Source of the DNA: Alnus glutinosa
Lineage: Eukaryota; Streptophyta; Magnoliopsida; Fagales; Betulaceae
NCBI RefSeq assembly: GCF_958979055.1
Contig: NC_084888.1
Location: forward strand, 6,495,501 to 6,559,500
DNA: 64,000 nt
Direction: 5' to 3'
Of the stretch, positions 13,201 to 25,978 are shown one piece after another. Position 1 is the stretch's first letter, and each line of letters opens with the position of its first letter. Under the pieces are notes generated by a model. That model saw only the letters and a program-made list of their open reading frames with translations, had not been told where the DNA came from and did not search any database. Position numbers and translations under genes: made by a program.

Positions 13201-16200
13201 TCCAACTTACCTAGGTGAAGAGTTTAAATATCACTTGATGAGTTGGCCCAAGGTTTGTACGTTGATCTCTGAGGGATGGTTGGGTATTAGGAACTTGCTG
13301 AGGTTTAATCATGCTCTCTAATGTACATGGCTTTGGCACTATGGGCTTGAGAGAGACTTTGTGGAGAGTGGTGGTGGACTCTAAATATGGAAGTTCATGG
13401 GGAGGGTAGTGTTCTAGTGAGCCTGTTGGGGCGTATGGGGTGGGTTTATGGAAGAATATTATGAGGGGTTGGGGGAAGTTTTGCAACCATACCAAATTTG
13501 AGGTGGGAGATGGCTCCAAGGTTAGATTTTGGCATGATTTTTGGTGTGGGAATATGGCTCTTAAGAATGTCTTTCCAGTTTTATTTGGTATTGTTTATGC
13601 AAAGAATGCTTTTGTTGCAGCTCACGTGAAATTTTTTGGAGTTGCCATTCAATGGAACGTGACCTTTGTTAGAGCGGCTCATGATTAGGAGGTGGATGCC
13701 TTTGTGTCGTTCTTCAGGATATTGTATTTAGCGAGAATGTGACAGGAATAGGAAGACAAGTTTTGGTGGGTTCCTTCCAAAAGAAGGTTGTTTGGTGTTA
13801 AATCCTTCTTTAGTATCATGGGTTGTCATGATGGTTTCCATTTCCCTTGGAAGAGTGTTTGGCGGACTAAGGTTCTGTTGATGGTGACCTTTTTGTATGG
13901 TCACCTTAGGAAAGATTCTTACCATGGACAATCTCCAGAAGTGGGGTGTCATTGTGGTTGATAGGTATTGTATGTGTAAAAGGAATGGAAAGTCCGCAGA
14001 CCATCTTCTTCTTCGTTGTGAGGTTGCTTGTTCCATTTGAAATTTTTTTTTTTCAGTCGATTTGGATTGTCTTGGGTTATGCCTAGACAAGTAGTCGATT
14101 TGTATGCTTGTTGGTGGACTGCTGACAACACTCAAAATTCTGCTATGTGGAAGATGCTGCTTTCGTGCCTTTTGTGGTGTCTATGGAGAGAAAGAAATAA
14201 TAGACGTTTTGAGGACCGCAAGAAGACTTTGGAGGAGATTAAGTCTTTATTTTTTAACACATTGTATCTTTGGACTACTGCTTATGTTTATCATTTGGTG
14301 ATTAATTAATATGATTTTTTTGGTTCTTTTTGCCCCTCCTAGGTACTTGTCTTCTCTTGTATACTTCTTGTGTATATGGGGCGCTTTATGCTTTTAATGA
14401 TATCTTGATTACTTATCAAAAAAAAAAAAAAAACAAGTCTTCAGGTGTGGTCCCCACAGAAATCACTTCATAGTTTTCATTTCACTGACACATTTTAGAA
14501 CACGACACTTTTAGAGAACTTTTATCACCTTCATATAAGAATGTTTTGAAAACACATGCTCAGTTTTTAAAAACAAGCGAAAAACATTCTTGAAAACAAG
14601 GTTCAGTCTTTCATGCACAGTAACTGGCATCCACAGTGGAGGCTACCTCATCATTATAGGTGGGAGAGGTGGATCTTCCCTCCCCACCTCCCACATTGAG
14701 AAGAGTGGCTCGCAGCCTCTCCCACCCCCCACTAACACGGGGTGGCTCACGATCAAGCCACCCCATTGAGCTTAATAGGAATATGTACAGAATTGGATGG
14801 AAGGATTGATTTAATAATGGAACAAACTCAAGAAGTTAAAAGATAAAAATAGAAACTCATGGAGCAATTTGACAAAGGCTTAAAACTTAGGGAGTGATTC
14901 AGGAATTTTTCAATTTGTTTTATTTCTTTATGTTTTGAATAATTATTTTCAATGTTACATCCAAACACTTCTCAGTTTTTTTTTTGTCTCTTTCAGAAAC
15001 ACTTTTTAACCATAGTTATCTGAACAAGTTTTCAGATGTAGACCCCACAACATTTTTCAGTTTTCAAACATTGAAAACATTTTTCAAAGTACAAAACAGA
15101 AAAGACTTTTCAAAAACTAACCCAAATGCACTCAGAATGTTTTGGGAATTAAGTGAAGGTTCTCTAGGGTTTGAGACTCATCAAAATTGAGGTGAAAGCA
15201 TTTATAATAAGCTAAGAAATTTTCTGGATTTGATGTTTCATATATTTTACCACTTTCCTAATTATTAACGTCCTTGTGCAGCCTGCTACCCTTGCAACCA
15301 ATGTTAGAGCGGTTTTCACTTGCCTACTAGACCAAGTAAGTTGTTAAATAACTTAAGGTATTGACTCGATTTGTGTCATAGGTACTCATACTTTTCTTTT
15401 TTGCAGGTTAGTCAATATATAACGGAAGGGCTCGAACGGGCTAGAGAAGGCCTGACTGATGCTGCTAATTTGAGGGAAAGGTTTATGATTGGCACAAGTG
15501 TTAGTAGAAGGGTGGCTGCTGCAGCTGCATCTGCTGTAATTACCTGATCTTGTGCATTCTAAACTGTGTTTGAAATTCTTCTGTCTAAATTGGAATGTAG
15601 TCAACCCAACATAAGAGTGATTGTTTGATGTGTAGGCAGAAGCTGCTGCTACTGCTGGTGAAAGCAGTTTCAGATCCTTCATGGTTGCTGTACAACGTTG
15701 TGGTAGTAGTGTGGCTATAGTTCAACAAGTACGTTGGGTTGCATTTAATCACTATAAATATAGCTCACCAGATAGCAGCTTGATATAACTGAAACTTTCA
15801 ATGATTTGTACATTTCCCTGCAGTATTTTGCCAATTCTATTTCTCGGCTTTTACTGCCCGTTGATGGTGCACATGCTGCTTCATGTGAAGAAATGGCAAC
15901 TGCTATGTCCAGTGCAGAGACTGCTGCTTATAAAGGGCTTCAACAATGCATCGAAACTGTGATGGCTGAGGTCAGTTTTGAATATAATATCTTTTATGTA
16001 GTGCACGTACCAAGTAGGAAGTAGCTAGGCACAAATCCGTATCAGTTACCTGATGATGGAATCTCCTACTTTGCAGGTAGAACGATTGCTTTCAGCTGAA
16101 CAAAAGTCAACGGATTATCGGTCACCTGATGATGGAATTGCTCCGGATCATCGACCTACAAATGCCTGCACAAGGTACATCCTGCTGACTCACTTGGAAC

Positions 16201-18942
16201 TTGTATTCTGAATTAAGAACTCTTGACATTTTTTTGGGTTTCTTGCCATGGATGCAAGTCAATATATGTATAAGTTCTTTTTTTTTTCTAAAATAATTTG
16301 AAATATAGTTTTGATGGGTTTCTACCGCCCCTTTAAGGTGTGGGCTGGGTATGGGATTTCCTGTTAAACCCCAAATGGGCTTGGGGTGGGGATGGATTTT
16401 AATTGCCCGTCCTGTTTATATTGCAAATACCCATATAGTTTATTAATACTTCAAAAAATAAATATAGTTTAGAGTTTCCTCTTCATTTTCAACCACCTCC
16501 ACCTCCACCCCTGCACCCTGCCCCTCGCAAGTTGATTGCTGACCGGTGTAGGAAGTGAGGTTATCCACATCATTGAAGTTTTCTTTGTCCTCTTTTGCTC
16601 TTCTCAACCAGGCCACTGAAACCTCCTTCCTCAACTGAGGGTCGGAACATTAGGGATTTGCAAACTGATTCGTAAATGTCCTTCATCAGTAAGAGGGTTA
16701 TGGTTCCTATAGCTTCAGTAGCCATTATGTGGAATTATTGTTTGGATAGAGGCTAGAGTTCAGTAAGGTTCATTTTCGGTGAGTGTTGAGAGAGAGGTAG
16801 TGGAAATTAAGGTTGTGAGTGGGAGATTTGGGCTTGAGGAAAGTTGAATTGAGAATGAAAATCTCCAGGTAAAGGCTGAGTTGAACCCTCCCCTTTTTTT
16901 TTGGTGCAATCGATCCCATGCTTGGTAGAGGAAAATGTCGGGGAGAGAGATATAGTGGTGGTGGGCTGTGCCTGATGGGGATCTATTCTTTGGCATATAC
17001 ATGGGGCGGGTATGGGGCACATCATTAGAACCCAATGCAAGTTCTGGACAGGGATGAGGGGTTTTTTCTTGGCAGGGTGGGACAGGAAATGCATGCCCTG
17101 TACTAAAACCTTCCCGTTGCCATCCCTTTCATTTTCTTCACTATTTTAAAGTATATTTGTTTTATGATTATAATAGATTTGACGCTAGTTTTTCACGTAT
17201 GTTTGTCTTCCAGTGGTGACTCCATTTTGTAGAACAAATCTGGCCTGCATCTGTTATAGTAATTAAAAAAACTCATTTGATCACCATGATGCTTCTGGAA
17301 TTGAATAATGTTTTCTTTTCTCTTGGCTAGAGTGGTGGCATATCTTTCCCGTGTGCTTGAGTCTGCATTCACTGCACTGGAAGGTCTTAACAAACAAGCG
17401 TTCCTGAGTGAACTGGTATGACTTTCATTTCCCGAGGTTTCTCTTGGCCCTTTATGTATACAAATCCATGAGTTTGATCCCTTGATTTTATCTTCAACTT
17501 TTCCTGGTCCGGTTTACTTGTGTGCAAACGAGTTCAAGCTGCATATGGTCAAATAAACTTGTGTGATGTGCATGGTAGCATGCAAGAAGCTGCCACAGAT
17601 GTAAAATCAGATAATTTTGTTATCTATTATTGTTTCATGATTAGCAAATTTGTTGATATATATATATATATAGCTTAGACACAGTAAAGAATGAATGCTT
17701 TCAACTATTAAATTTCTTAGAATAGGAAAATTATCCATCATCTGGTTGGTTCATTTTCCAGCAGTCTTTATTTTGGTACATATGATATTCATTTTCTTTC
17801 TTTTCTATTTTATTTTATTTTATTTTGGGTGGGGGGGGGGGGGGGGGGTGTTAAATATCTTAAAGTTTAACATCTCTGTTCAGATTTGAATTGGTCACTT
17901 TTTTATTTTAGGGGAACCGGTTGCATAAGGGGTTGCTTAATCATTGGCAGAAGTTCACTTTCAATCCCAGGTAACTGGCCTGGCCCTATGTTTCATACCC
18001 TGTTAATTATTTTTTTAAAGTTTTCTATGAAATGGCAAATGGTTGTTTGCTTTTTGATTATAAGCTCTAGCTTTATTTTGTGATGGAGAGGTATTTCTTT
18101 TAGCCTATTGTGTGTGGATGTTGTCAGAAGTTTAGTCCCATATATTGAGAAATTGGAAGTACTTGATCTTATTAAAAAATAATGGATGAAAACCTTTTTC
18201 AATAGAAAAAACCTTGGAAAAACTTTTCCTGACGTCTTTTCCTTGTTTGTGTTTCTCTTTTTGCAGTGGAGGATTGCGGCTGAAGCGTGACATAACTGAG
18301 TATGGAGAATTTGTGCGAAGTTTCAATGCTCCTTCCGTTGATGAAAAATTTGAATTGTTGGGCATGTAAGTTGCAAATGGTTTGAAAAATTTTCTATTTT
18401 ATTCATCTTGTATCTTAAATGACCGATGAACTTTTGTCTTCAGCATGGCCAATGTCTTCATTGTTGCTCCTGAAAGCCTCTCAACTCTGTTCGAGGGTAC
18501 TCCAAGTATACGGAAAGATTCCCAAAGGTATTAGTGAGTACAAGTTTGAATGCATTTTTTATAACGTATATTCACTAAAATGCATATAAAAAAGTAATAG
18601 TAATTCTAACAAGAAGCTTGAATTCCTTGAATCCTTTTCATTAAATAGCGTGGATGTTTTACAATTGGTTGTAAATGTTCAGATGTTCAGTTTTTTTGCC
18701 CTCCCTTCCAAACATATCCTCTACAAGAACATGTTTTATCACAGTGAAATTTCTTCTTTTTTTTTTTTTCTTTTTTTTTTTTTGTTTATATTTTGTGACT
18801 GGTCTTTTTACATTGGAGGTGCCTGTGTTTTATGATTAAAGTTTTATTTGTCTGCGAACATAGGTTTATCCAGCTTAGAGAAGACTACAAGAGTGCAAAA
18901 CTTGCTGCCAGACTTAGCTCCTTGTGGCCAAGCTCTAGTTGA
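4759..18942 (+). CDS. SEC10: Exocyst complex component SEC10
   Basis: SEC10 is a subunit of the eight-protein exocyst that tethers secretory vesicles to the plasma membrane. Coding exons: 4759-4854, 5018-5260, 5361-5435, 5605-5706, 5830-5880, 5958-6063, 6762-6881, 8101-8192, 9145-9313, 9396-9472, 9617-9715, 9818-9908, 10705-10790, 10882-11055, 15282-15335, 15407-15535, 15636-15728, 15824-15970, 16077-16174, 17331-17415, 17912-17970, 18267-18365, 18444-18527, 18864-18942. All have GT-AG borders and compatible phases, summing to 2508 bp (835 aa), the usual plant SEC10 length. Recognisable blocks are [19 protein letters not shown] near the N-terminus, a Lys/Glu-rich coiled-coil region (about 95-170), [19 protein letters not shown], and the ending [19 protein letters not shown]. 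The AG directly before the ATG suggests an intron in the 5' leader. Introns 7 and 14 carry transposons, yet the reading frame is intact, so the gene looks functional. Confidence 0.96.
7225..7429 (-). mobile_element. 5'-truncated LINE 3' end with target site duplication (SEC10 intron 7)
   Basis: On the minus strand the sequence ends in an A tail (the T run at about 7238-7269), preceded by the typical plant L1 end TTTATTACTTAT. It is flanked by a perfect 17-bp duplication, CAAGAGTATCAAGTTTT, at 7225-7241 and 7413-7429. The body is only about 170 bp. The duplication and A tail are the hallmarks of target-primed reverse transcription. Confidence 0.85.
11270..12213. mobile_element. Non-autonomous hAT-type element with 8-bp duplication (SEC10 intron 14)
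   Basis: The element begins TAGGGATGTAA and ends with TTACATCCCTA, a terminal inverted repeat of about 11 bp. It is flanked by the perfect 8-bp duplication CTGAGAAG at 11262-11269 and 12214-12221, diagnostic for the hAT superfamily. Both ends (about 11290-11490 and 11990-12205) are dense in GCTCGA/CTCGAG-like subterminal motifs; the middle is extremely AT-rich. There is no transposase ORF, so it would need a transposase supplied in trans. Confidence 0.9.
12962..14433 (+). mobile_element. Decayed L1-type LINE, 3' end of the reverse-transcriptase ORF plus A tail (SEC10 intron 14)
   Basis: Conceptual translation across several frameshifts and stops gives plant-LINE phrases: [10 protein letters not shown] at the left end, then [37 protein letters not shown] (about 13498-13540) and [17 protein letters not shown] (about 14168-14215). 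These belong to the C-terminal reverse-transcriptase and zinc-knuckle part of non-LTR elements. The copy ends with ATTACTTATC and an A run at 14418-14433. It is 5'-truncated and clearly inactive. I could not identify a convincing target duplication. Confidence 0.85.
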
Positions 18943-19240
18943 TACGGAAGTGGCCTGCTGATTTAGATGTGACCTTCAAAATTTCTTGAATAGTTCACAT
19001 CAAGCTGATACTAAGCTGAGGGAACTGACTCCTCAAAGTTGCATTTATTTGGTGGCAGCAAGACCAACTTCCTGACCCAATTGAAGATTGTATTAATGAC
19101 AAGGCTGATGAAAATTGGTTAAAATAGAGTTTCTTTTTTCTCTTTCTTTGGGGTGTATATTTTTGAAGTATGGATAGGAAGACCCAATAGCTTTGTTTTC
19201 TTTAAGGCTTTAAGTTATATGCTAGGTTAAATCTGAGTGG

Positions 19241-19277
<37 letters not shown>

Positions 19278-20592
19278 TGACAGTTCAGAAAGAGGAATTT
19301 TCATCCCAGGTGTGTTCTCTTGTAAATGATCCGTGAGCATGGAAAATGCCACTGAAGTTGTTCTTGTCGCCCATACTTCAAAAACAAGCGATGTAGTGCA
19401 TACTTGGTGATTTCAATATAATTTGTTACAATGCGATTCTTTTTTCTGCTTCTCTCTGGATCATTGCTTAAATTATCTGCTATAAAGGCTTCTGAGGAAG
19501 CATCTCAGCCAAAATTGTTTTAGTTAGCAGTGTGGAACATCTCCTCTGCAAATGCACTTGTCGATCTGCAAGAATTAAGAAAGAGAGGAAGATTTGCTGC
19601 ACAAAGTAATCATTCGTCGGTTTATCAGTTTCTTTATTTTCAGCTACGGTTAGAAGGGGACATTGGTGCTTGATGGCGTTAAATTCTTTATCTGCTAATG
19701 TTTTTGGTGGGTGTTTTTTTGTCTTGGGTTTGAAAAAAGTACTTTGATGTAACATAATATACCACATTTTAATCACATAACTAATTTACAATTAAGACGT
19801 GATATTGTGTGTTAACAAGAGCTGATCCAATGGTTGGTTAGGACTATTATGTCAAAATTGCCCGTTTGTTTTGAGAACAGAAAACAGGAGATTGAAAACA
19901 AAAAGTTTTAACAACATAGCTTACCCCTTTAAGCTTGTAGAGTTTTTTATTTTTTATTTTTTGGTACAAAATTGGCCCATATTGTCCTGTAAATGCAAGA
20001 ATGATTTGCTTATGTTAATGTATAATAGTGTCATGGAGGTACTAGTTTATAATTCTCCAAAATTGTACTTATTGCACGTAAAAAGTTCCTTTAATTAGTT
20101 TCCATACAAAAAGTTGTATACGATGTAGTGTCATTCATTTTTCGGTTACAACTAGTCAACTAGAATTACGTTTTGAATGAAGAGAATTATGAGTTATAAC
20201 TATAAGAGTATACAAAAAGGCTAGGATAGATAGTCTCTAACCTCTAATGATGGAGGACGCACAAATAAAGGTTGAAAATGCTAGTACATGTCTAATCCTA
20301 TCAACTTCATGAATCACAAAAAAGTATAGCCACTGATTTGGACACATGGCAATGCCCTTAACTGTGGTGGGGGGTCCTCCTGTTTTAGCTAGTGTGCCAT
20401 ATTTCTCCCACTAGAAAGTGCTCTCTCTCTTTCTCTCTCAATGAGATTGAATAGAAAGGGATTGATTGATGAAATTTAGTGGTTGCTTGTGGATTTCTAT
20501 CTATCTTTTTTTGATAGCCCAGGCATCTATCACTTGCATGTCCTTGTGCCGAACCCATGATATTTGCTCTCTTAGAATGGGCCACTTCATCA

Positions 20593-20628
<36 letters not shown>

Positions 20629-21354
20629 TTAAAAGACACCATGAAACGAGTGCTTAGGTATTGAAGACCCTACTACAATGAGCACTATATCTTGGCGGGT
20701 CGATTATTGGCGTCCCCATCGCCCCATATGCCTAGTCCTAGACGTAGAAATTAACTGGACCTCTAATGTCTCGTTCCTTCACAAACCCCCAAAGAAGACA
20801 ATTTTTTTGAGAGGTTTTTGATTTTCTGAGTGTAAATGTTTGACCAACCAAGTGGAAACCGAACTAAATCAAACAGAAAAAAGAAAAAAAAAGATCTCTA
20901 CCGACCAAAACCCAATCCAACACTCAGATTTTGAAGTGCTTTACAACTCTCCATCAATGTCAATACGTTACAAAGTGCAAAGCAAAAAGAGAACCCCAAA
21001 AAACAAAAGGGCATGATGGCCGGCTGGTGGTCACAACTCCTCTACAAGTGCTCTTTTTTATTTTTATTTTCCATCTGCATGCTTCATCAACAAGAACTCC
21101 TCCTTCGTTAACTTCCTTGCCTCAACTGAAAAGATGGTATGATTGGTACGACTAATTAGGCCTAGCTACTGGTTTTGCACCCAACTTAACACGCAAAAAG
21201 ACCAGATTTTTGTAATGATCATAACATGCAAATCTAGGCAGTACTGTTCATATAAATTGTTAAACATATTTTTGTTGGTGTTTTCAAATGTAGCGACCGG
21301 CCACCTTGAGAAAAACGCATTTGTATTATCATTTTAAAAAGACGAGTCAATTTA

Positions 21355-21600
21355 AAGCTTTTTTAGAATCTCTTATAAATCTCAGTTTCACTTAATAAAT
21401 AAAGTAATGTGAGACTTAGCACTCATGACTATTTTTATAAACTACCCACTCTGTGTGGGCTACTCTTCATCTTCCTAATGTGGGACAATGGTGTTACAAA
21501 CCCCCACCCTTAAACACCTGACGTCATTGTCAGGACTACGTCATGCAGTATTTCTAGTACCACAGAGTATGATTAAATAGCTCTGATATCATTTATAACG
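21355..21600 (-). mobile_element. LTR-like fragment with degenerate Met-tRNA primer-binding motif
   Basis: Read on the minus strand, 21580-21595 gives TGATATCAGAGC, one mismatch from the TGGTATCAGAGC primer-binding site of many plant LTR elements. Further along the same strand are a run resembling small-LTR sequences (TCCCACATTAGGAAGATGAA) and TTTATAAA. Boundaries and a second LTR were not found, so this may be a TRIM or other LTR relic. Confidence 0.4.
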
Positions 21601-21773
21601 ACTAAGTCATTTTGGAGTGATAGCGCAGATATGACTAGCTAGCATTTTTTCCTGGATCATTACATAAAATTTCTTATAAAAAGAAAAAAAGAGCAATATA
21701 TTATTGAACATGAGATTCATCTATGTATTATATTTTGGTTAATTTACTCATGTTTGATCTTTTATATATTGGA

Positions 21774-21897
21774 TCTCCCCAAGGGGTAGCTCAATTGGCT
21801 GAGAACCATGCCTCATGAAGCAGAGACTACTAGTTCGAATCCTCTCTCCCCTTTTTGTGTGGACATGCCAAAAAAAAAGAAAAAAAAGAAAAGAAAA
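21774..21897 (+). mobile_element. tRNA-derived SINE with perfect 18-bp target duplication
   Basis: The body opens with a tRNA-like head: A box TAGCTCAATTGG and B box AGTTCGAATCC, spaced as in a Pol III internal promoter. A short body and an A-rich tail (AAAAAAAAGAAAAAAAG-type) follow. The insertion is bracketed by the identical 18-mer GATCTTTTATATATTGGA at 21756-21773 and 21898-21915. The head folds only imperfectly (weak anticodon stem), so a SINE is far more likely than a working tRNA gene. The perfect duplication suggests a recent insertion. Confidence 0.88.
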
Positions 21898-22293
21898 GAT
21901 CTTTTATATATTGGACTAATCCCTGACCTCTTCTTTTATTATTTTCCTTTTTTAGGGGTGGATCATGACATGCTTTACTGCTATCACACCACGCCTTCAT
22001 CCAAGAACAGAAATTTGATAGTATTTTATTCTCAAAATATTAAATTAACAGCTTATGCCTTCATCCATGAAACAAGATTTTTGCCATTTTTTATTCTAAG
22101 AATATTGAAGTTGTAATATCTTAGTAGCAACTTGCATGAAGAAATATCAATTGGGCAGGAGTCAGCACAAACAAATTGCTTAAATAACGAGCAATCCGAC
22201 GGCCGAGCCAAAAAAAAGAAACAAATAAAATAATTAATTAATTTTTTTTAAAAAAAAAAAAAATTAAAAAAAAAAAAAAAAATTAAAAAAAAA

Positions 22294-22325
<32 letters not shown>

Positions 22326-22996
22326 ACTCAGCTTTAAGAAGCATTTGGCTGAGTCAACACGACCAAATTGTAGACTTGCACCCATGACACCGTCCCCACA
22401 CGCTCGCATCAAAGCCTCGTGCAACCCACTTATATGGACTCGAGATTAGCATTCTATTTGTACTGCTTAATTATTTCCTGGCATTTTCATTTTAGCCTCT
22501 CTACTTTTACTTCTTTTTTTTTTCTTTTTTTCTTTTTTTTTTTTTTTTTTTCTTTTTTTTTTTATCTTTTTTTCTCCAAGCAAATAATACAACAACAAAA
22601 CGAAGCAAAAACAACTTAACAGAAAAGAAGAGGGAGGCTTACAACTCTTTTATAATTTATTCATACGTGTCGACGTGTGATTGAAACCACGTTAGCCATA
22701 AAAAATAAAAAAAATAATAATTTAACACCTTTTAATGACATGCTGGACCGCTGGTGTAGACCAAATGTAGGTTTACAATTTTTCACATCATTGATAAGTA
22801 CAACAACAATAAGAGAGGGTGGAATAAGTCCTAAGCCTCAACACCTTCCCCGGTTAAAAAAAGAAAAGAAAGAAAAGGCCCTATAACCCTTTTAAAATCA
22901 AATTTTACCCTTTAATTTTTTTTTTCTTTTTTAGTTTTGCTCTCACACTTAAAATTCTAGTTCTGTGTTTCTGAATAAGAAGAAGAAACGAAATAA

Positions 22997-23291
22997 GAGT
23001 CTGCTTGGATTTGCGATTTCAAAAAGTACATTTAAAATAACGATTTTAAAATGTGTGATTTAAAAAAATGATTTTTCAAAACGCATTTAAGCGTTTGGCA
23101 AAATCTCAAATTAGCCTTTAAAATTTTACATTTTTAAAAAAATACATTCTTACCTGAGATTTGAAAATGCAGATTTTATGCGTTTTCAAATTACAATTTT
23201 TAAAAATGCAGTTTTCAAATAATTTATATTCTGTGATTTAATTTAAAATCGCACTTATTATTTACAAAATTACAATTTCAAATACACTCTA
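22997..23291. mobile_element. AT-rich MITE-like element
   Basis: The left end TCTGCTTGGATTTGCGATTT and the reverse complement of the right end (AGTGTATTTGAAATTGTAATTTT-like) are diverged inverted ends around an AT-rich core with internal TTTAAAATCGCA-type repeats. No clear target duplication is seen. Similar sequence occurs at about 2290-2410. Confidence 0.4.
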
Positions 23292-24211
23292 AAAATATTT
23301 TTGTTAAAGACCGATAACAGCCGTCAATCTAACAAGATTGTGTACGAGTCAATTGAGACGGCAATGAACTTTTCGAAAGAAGTATAAAATTAATTAGTGA
23401 ATTAAAAACTCTAATTGTAACGTAGAGATGTAAAGCATGGAATTAGGGAGGTTTGATAAATTTGTGTAAAAAAAAAAAGAAAAAAAGAAAAAAAGAAAAC
23501 CGTAACCATAGGATTCGAAGTGAGAGAGAATCAGAGAACACGGTTTGGCATTTAAGTCACAAGCCACGCGATGCTGGTAACTCTCAGACTCTTTTCTTAA
23601 AGATGTGGGCCCCACAAAATCTGCAAGCTGTCACGCGACCTCACCTTATCTCGTGCACCCCTCAATCCACGCGCTCGATCAGGTCAAGGTATGAACTGTA
23701 TTTCAGCCGTTGATCACTGCTCAAAATTGGACCAACACTTTTCTGGACCAACTACTACTTGCTCGAGTGGAGAAAGGTGCACAACTCGCCGCCTGGAATA
23801 AACACGTGGCAGTAGGTTAAATAGCTCCTTATTAAAGGGGAGCAAATTAATCCCTCCAAGTGTATATATACAAGTTTTTTTCTTTTTTTTTTCTTTCTTT
23901 TTAGTTTTGTGGTGATGGTCAATTAAATCCATTACATAAATTAGATTGATTATATTTCCATAGAGGTTTGATTTCATAAATAGTTTTGTTCTTGCATTCA
24001 ATTGAAAGATTCCCATGTTAGATTAGGTTGATTCAAGATCTTATCCAAAAATAAAACATCTTAATATATTGATAAACATTTTTTTTTCCATTAATTCATT
24101 ATGAATACAATCCTTCATTAATGTAAGTTCACAAAGAGATTGTCTTTACAAATTAAATGATTGGTCATGCCTAAAATATACAAGTAATGCTACATCAGCT
24201 TTGAGGGTACA

Positions 24212-24822
24212 CAATAGGAACTCTAATTCCACTACTGGTCCTGATATATGTCATAATTACGAATTACTTAGTTTAAAAAGTTCATAGAAAGTCCTGATAG
24301 TAAACTATAATTACAAATCGATTCATAGAGTCAAATTCCGTTAAAATTTTTGATAGATTCTATTAAATACCACGTCCGCGCCACATTAAACCAATAAGAT
24401 GGCGACATGTGTCCATCTGAATAAAAAAATATAAATTTATTAAAAAAAAACAAAAATGAAAGGGGTGGCCTAATTGCCACCCCAGCCTCTGTGTAGGCCG
24501 CGACCACCCCCAGAGGGGGGGGGGGGGGGGGGGGTGGCTGCGTGCTACCCCTTCCTTTTTTGTTTTAAAAGAATAACTTTATTTATTTTAATTTTTAATA
24601 ATTTTTTTTTATTCAAATGGACACGTGTCATCATCTTATTAATTTAATGTGGGGCTGACCTGACATTTAACAGAATTTGTCAAAAAATTTAACGGAATTT
24701 GACTCTAGGGATCGATTTGTAATTATAGTTTACCACAAAGATTTTCCATGAACTTTTTAAACCATATGGAATGATTCGTATTATGCCGTACCTTAGGGAC
24801 CAGTGATGTAATTGTCCCTTAA
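24212..24822. mobile_element. Foldback element with long inverted arms
   Basis: The left arm (about 24220-24440) and right arm (about 24600-24820) are inverted copies; for example, TAGTAAACTATAATTACAAA on the left matches TTTGTAATTATAGTTTACCA on the right. Another matching pair surrounds GACACGTGT / ACATGTGTCC. The centre is a GC-rich block with GGGGTGGC/GCCACCCC hairpins and a G run at about 24516-24534. No coding capacity is seen. Confidence 0.75.
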
Positions 24823-25978
24823 AATTAGCTACAAAACCATGTAAATGGGTTGGAGTCTAGTTTTGAGGTTTTTTAGTTTTTTTTTTTATATTTTTAAAAA
24901 AATAAATTAAAAGAGAAAAATATGGTCAATAGTTGTGTCATATGGGTTGGCAAAATATCATTTTTCTTAGAATTATTTGAAATATATAGAGGTGAAAACG
25001 ATTTTTTCCTTTATATTTTGTAATAACAACCATTAAAATATTTTAAATGAACTTCATTGAGGAATTCCCAATTGGGGTTGATTCGAGATTTTAAGTAATT
25101 TGATTGACAGATTTTTTGAGTTATTTATTGTAATAAAATCCTAGCCTTCGTCAATGTAGTTTTTATTAAAAAATATATATATATATTACCTTGCAACTTG
25201 AATGGTTTACAATCAAATATCTAAAATAAAATTCAGTTTTTAGTATGAACGAACCTCATTTTTTTGTTTCTTTTATATTACAATAAATTTGGCAATGAAA
25301 ATGGCACTTGATTATAATAAAAATAGATTAGTCAATCACTCAATTTTATTTTATTTTAAAAAAAAATGCTATCTTTATTTGAATAATGATTAAAAATTAA
25401 ATAATCAAGATTGAGACAAGTTTAGAATAAGTCAGATTTAGGAATTGATTTCACTATGTTTATTGTTTTATTTGTTCGAAAATATAAATGAACTTAAAAA
25501 TGTTGATTTATACATTCAAATACTAAAAGAAAATAAGAATAAATTTGATCTAATTCTCACAAAAACATAGATAAAGCACTTATTATGGAACTTCCTTCTA
25601 ATCAAGTGGATATGGGAGGCAATTGATTGGATTTCAAATGAGATATTTATTACTTGTATAATAAAATGAATCATTTTCATCCCAAACTCATCTTATTATT
25701 ATTGCCGTCTTTAACTCCTAATATGATGAAAGGGAAAATAATTGCAGCACGTTGCAGGGGGCGCGTGAGGAACGCGGTCTTACCAACCCACTAACCCAGA
25801 ATCGAAATTTTTTTTGATGAGGGCACCCGAATTCAATTCACTGGCCTCCACTTTTTCCACTCCCCTCTCTTTTCGTATTCTTTTCCACTTTGTCGGTATA
25901 ACTCACGAGACGCACTTTGGTAAAGCGCGTGTGGGACGACAATTTTTTAGTCATTCGAAAATCTAGAGCCCAAAACAC

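Noticed and set aside
13211..14135. Several 60-135 codon ORFs on both strands
   Set aside because: They fall inside the decayed LINE; the plus-strand ones are broken pieces of its reverse transcriptase and the minus-strand ones are shadows.
21780..21852. tRNA gene (Met-like anticodon)
   Set aside because: A and B boxes are present, but the acceptor and anticodon stems pair poorly, and the segment sits inside an 18-bp target duplication with an A-rich tail, so it is a SINE head.
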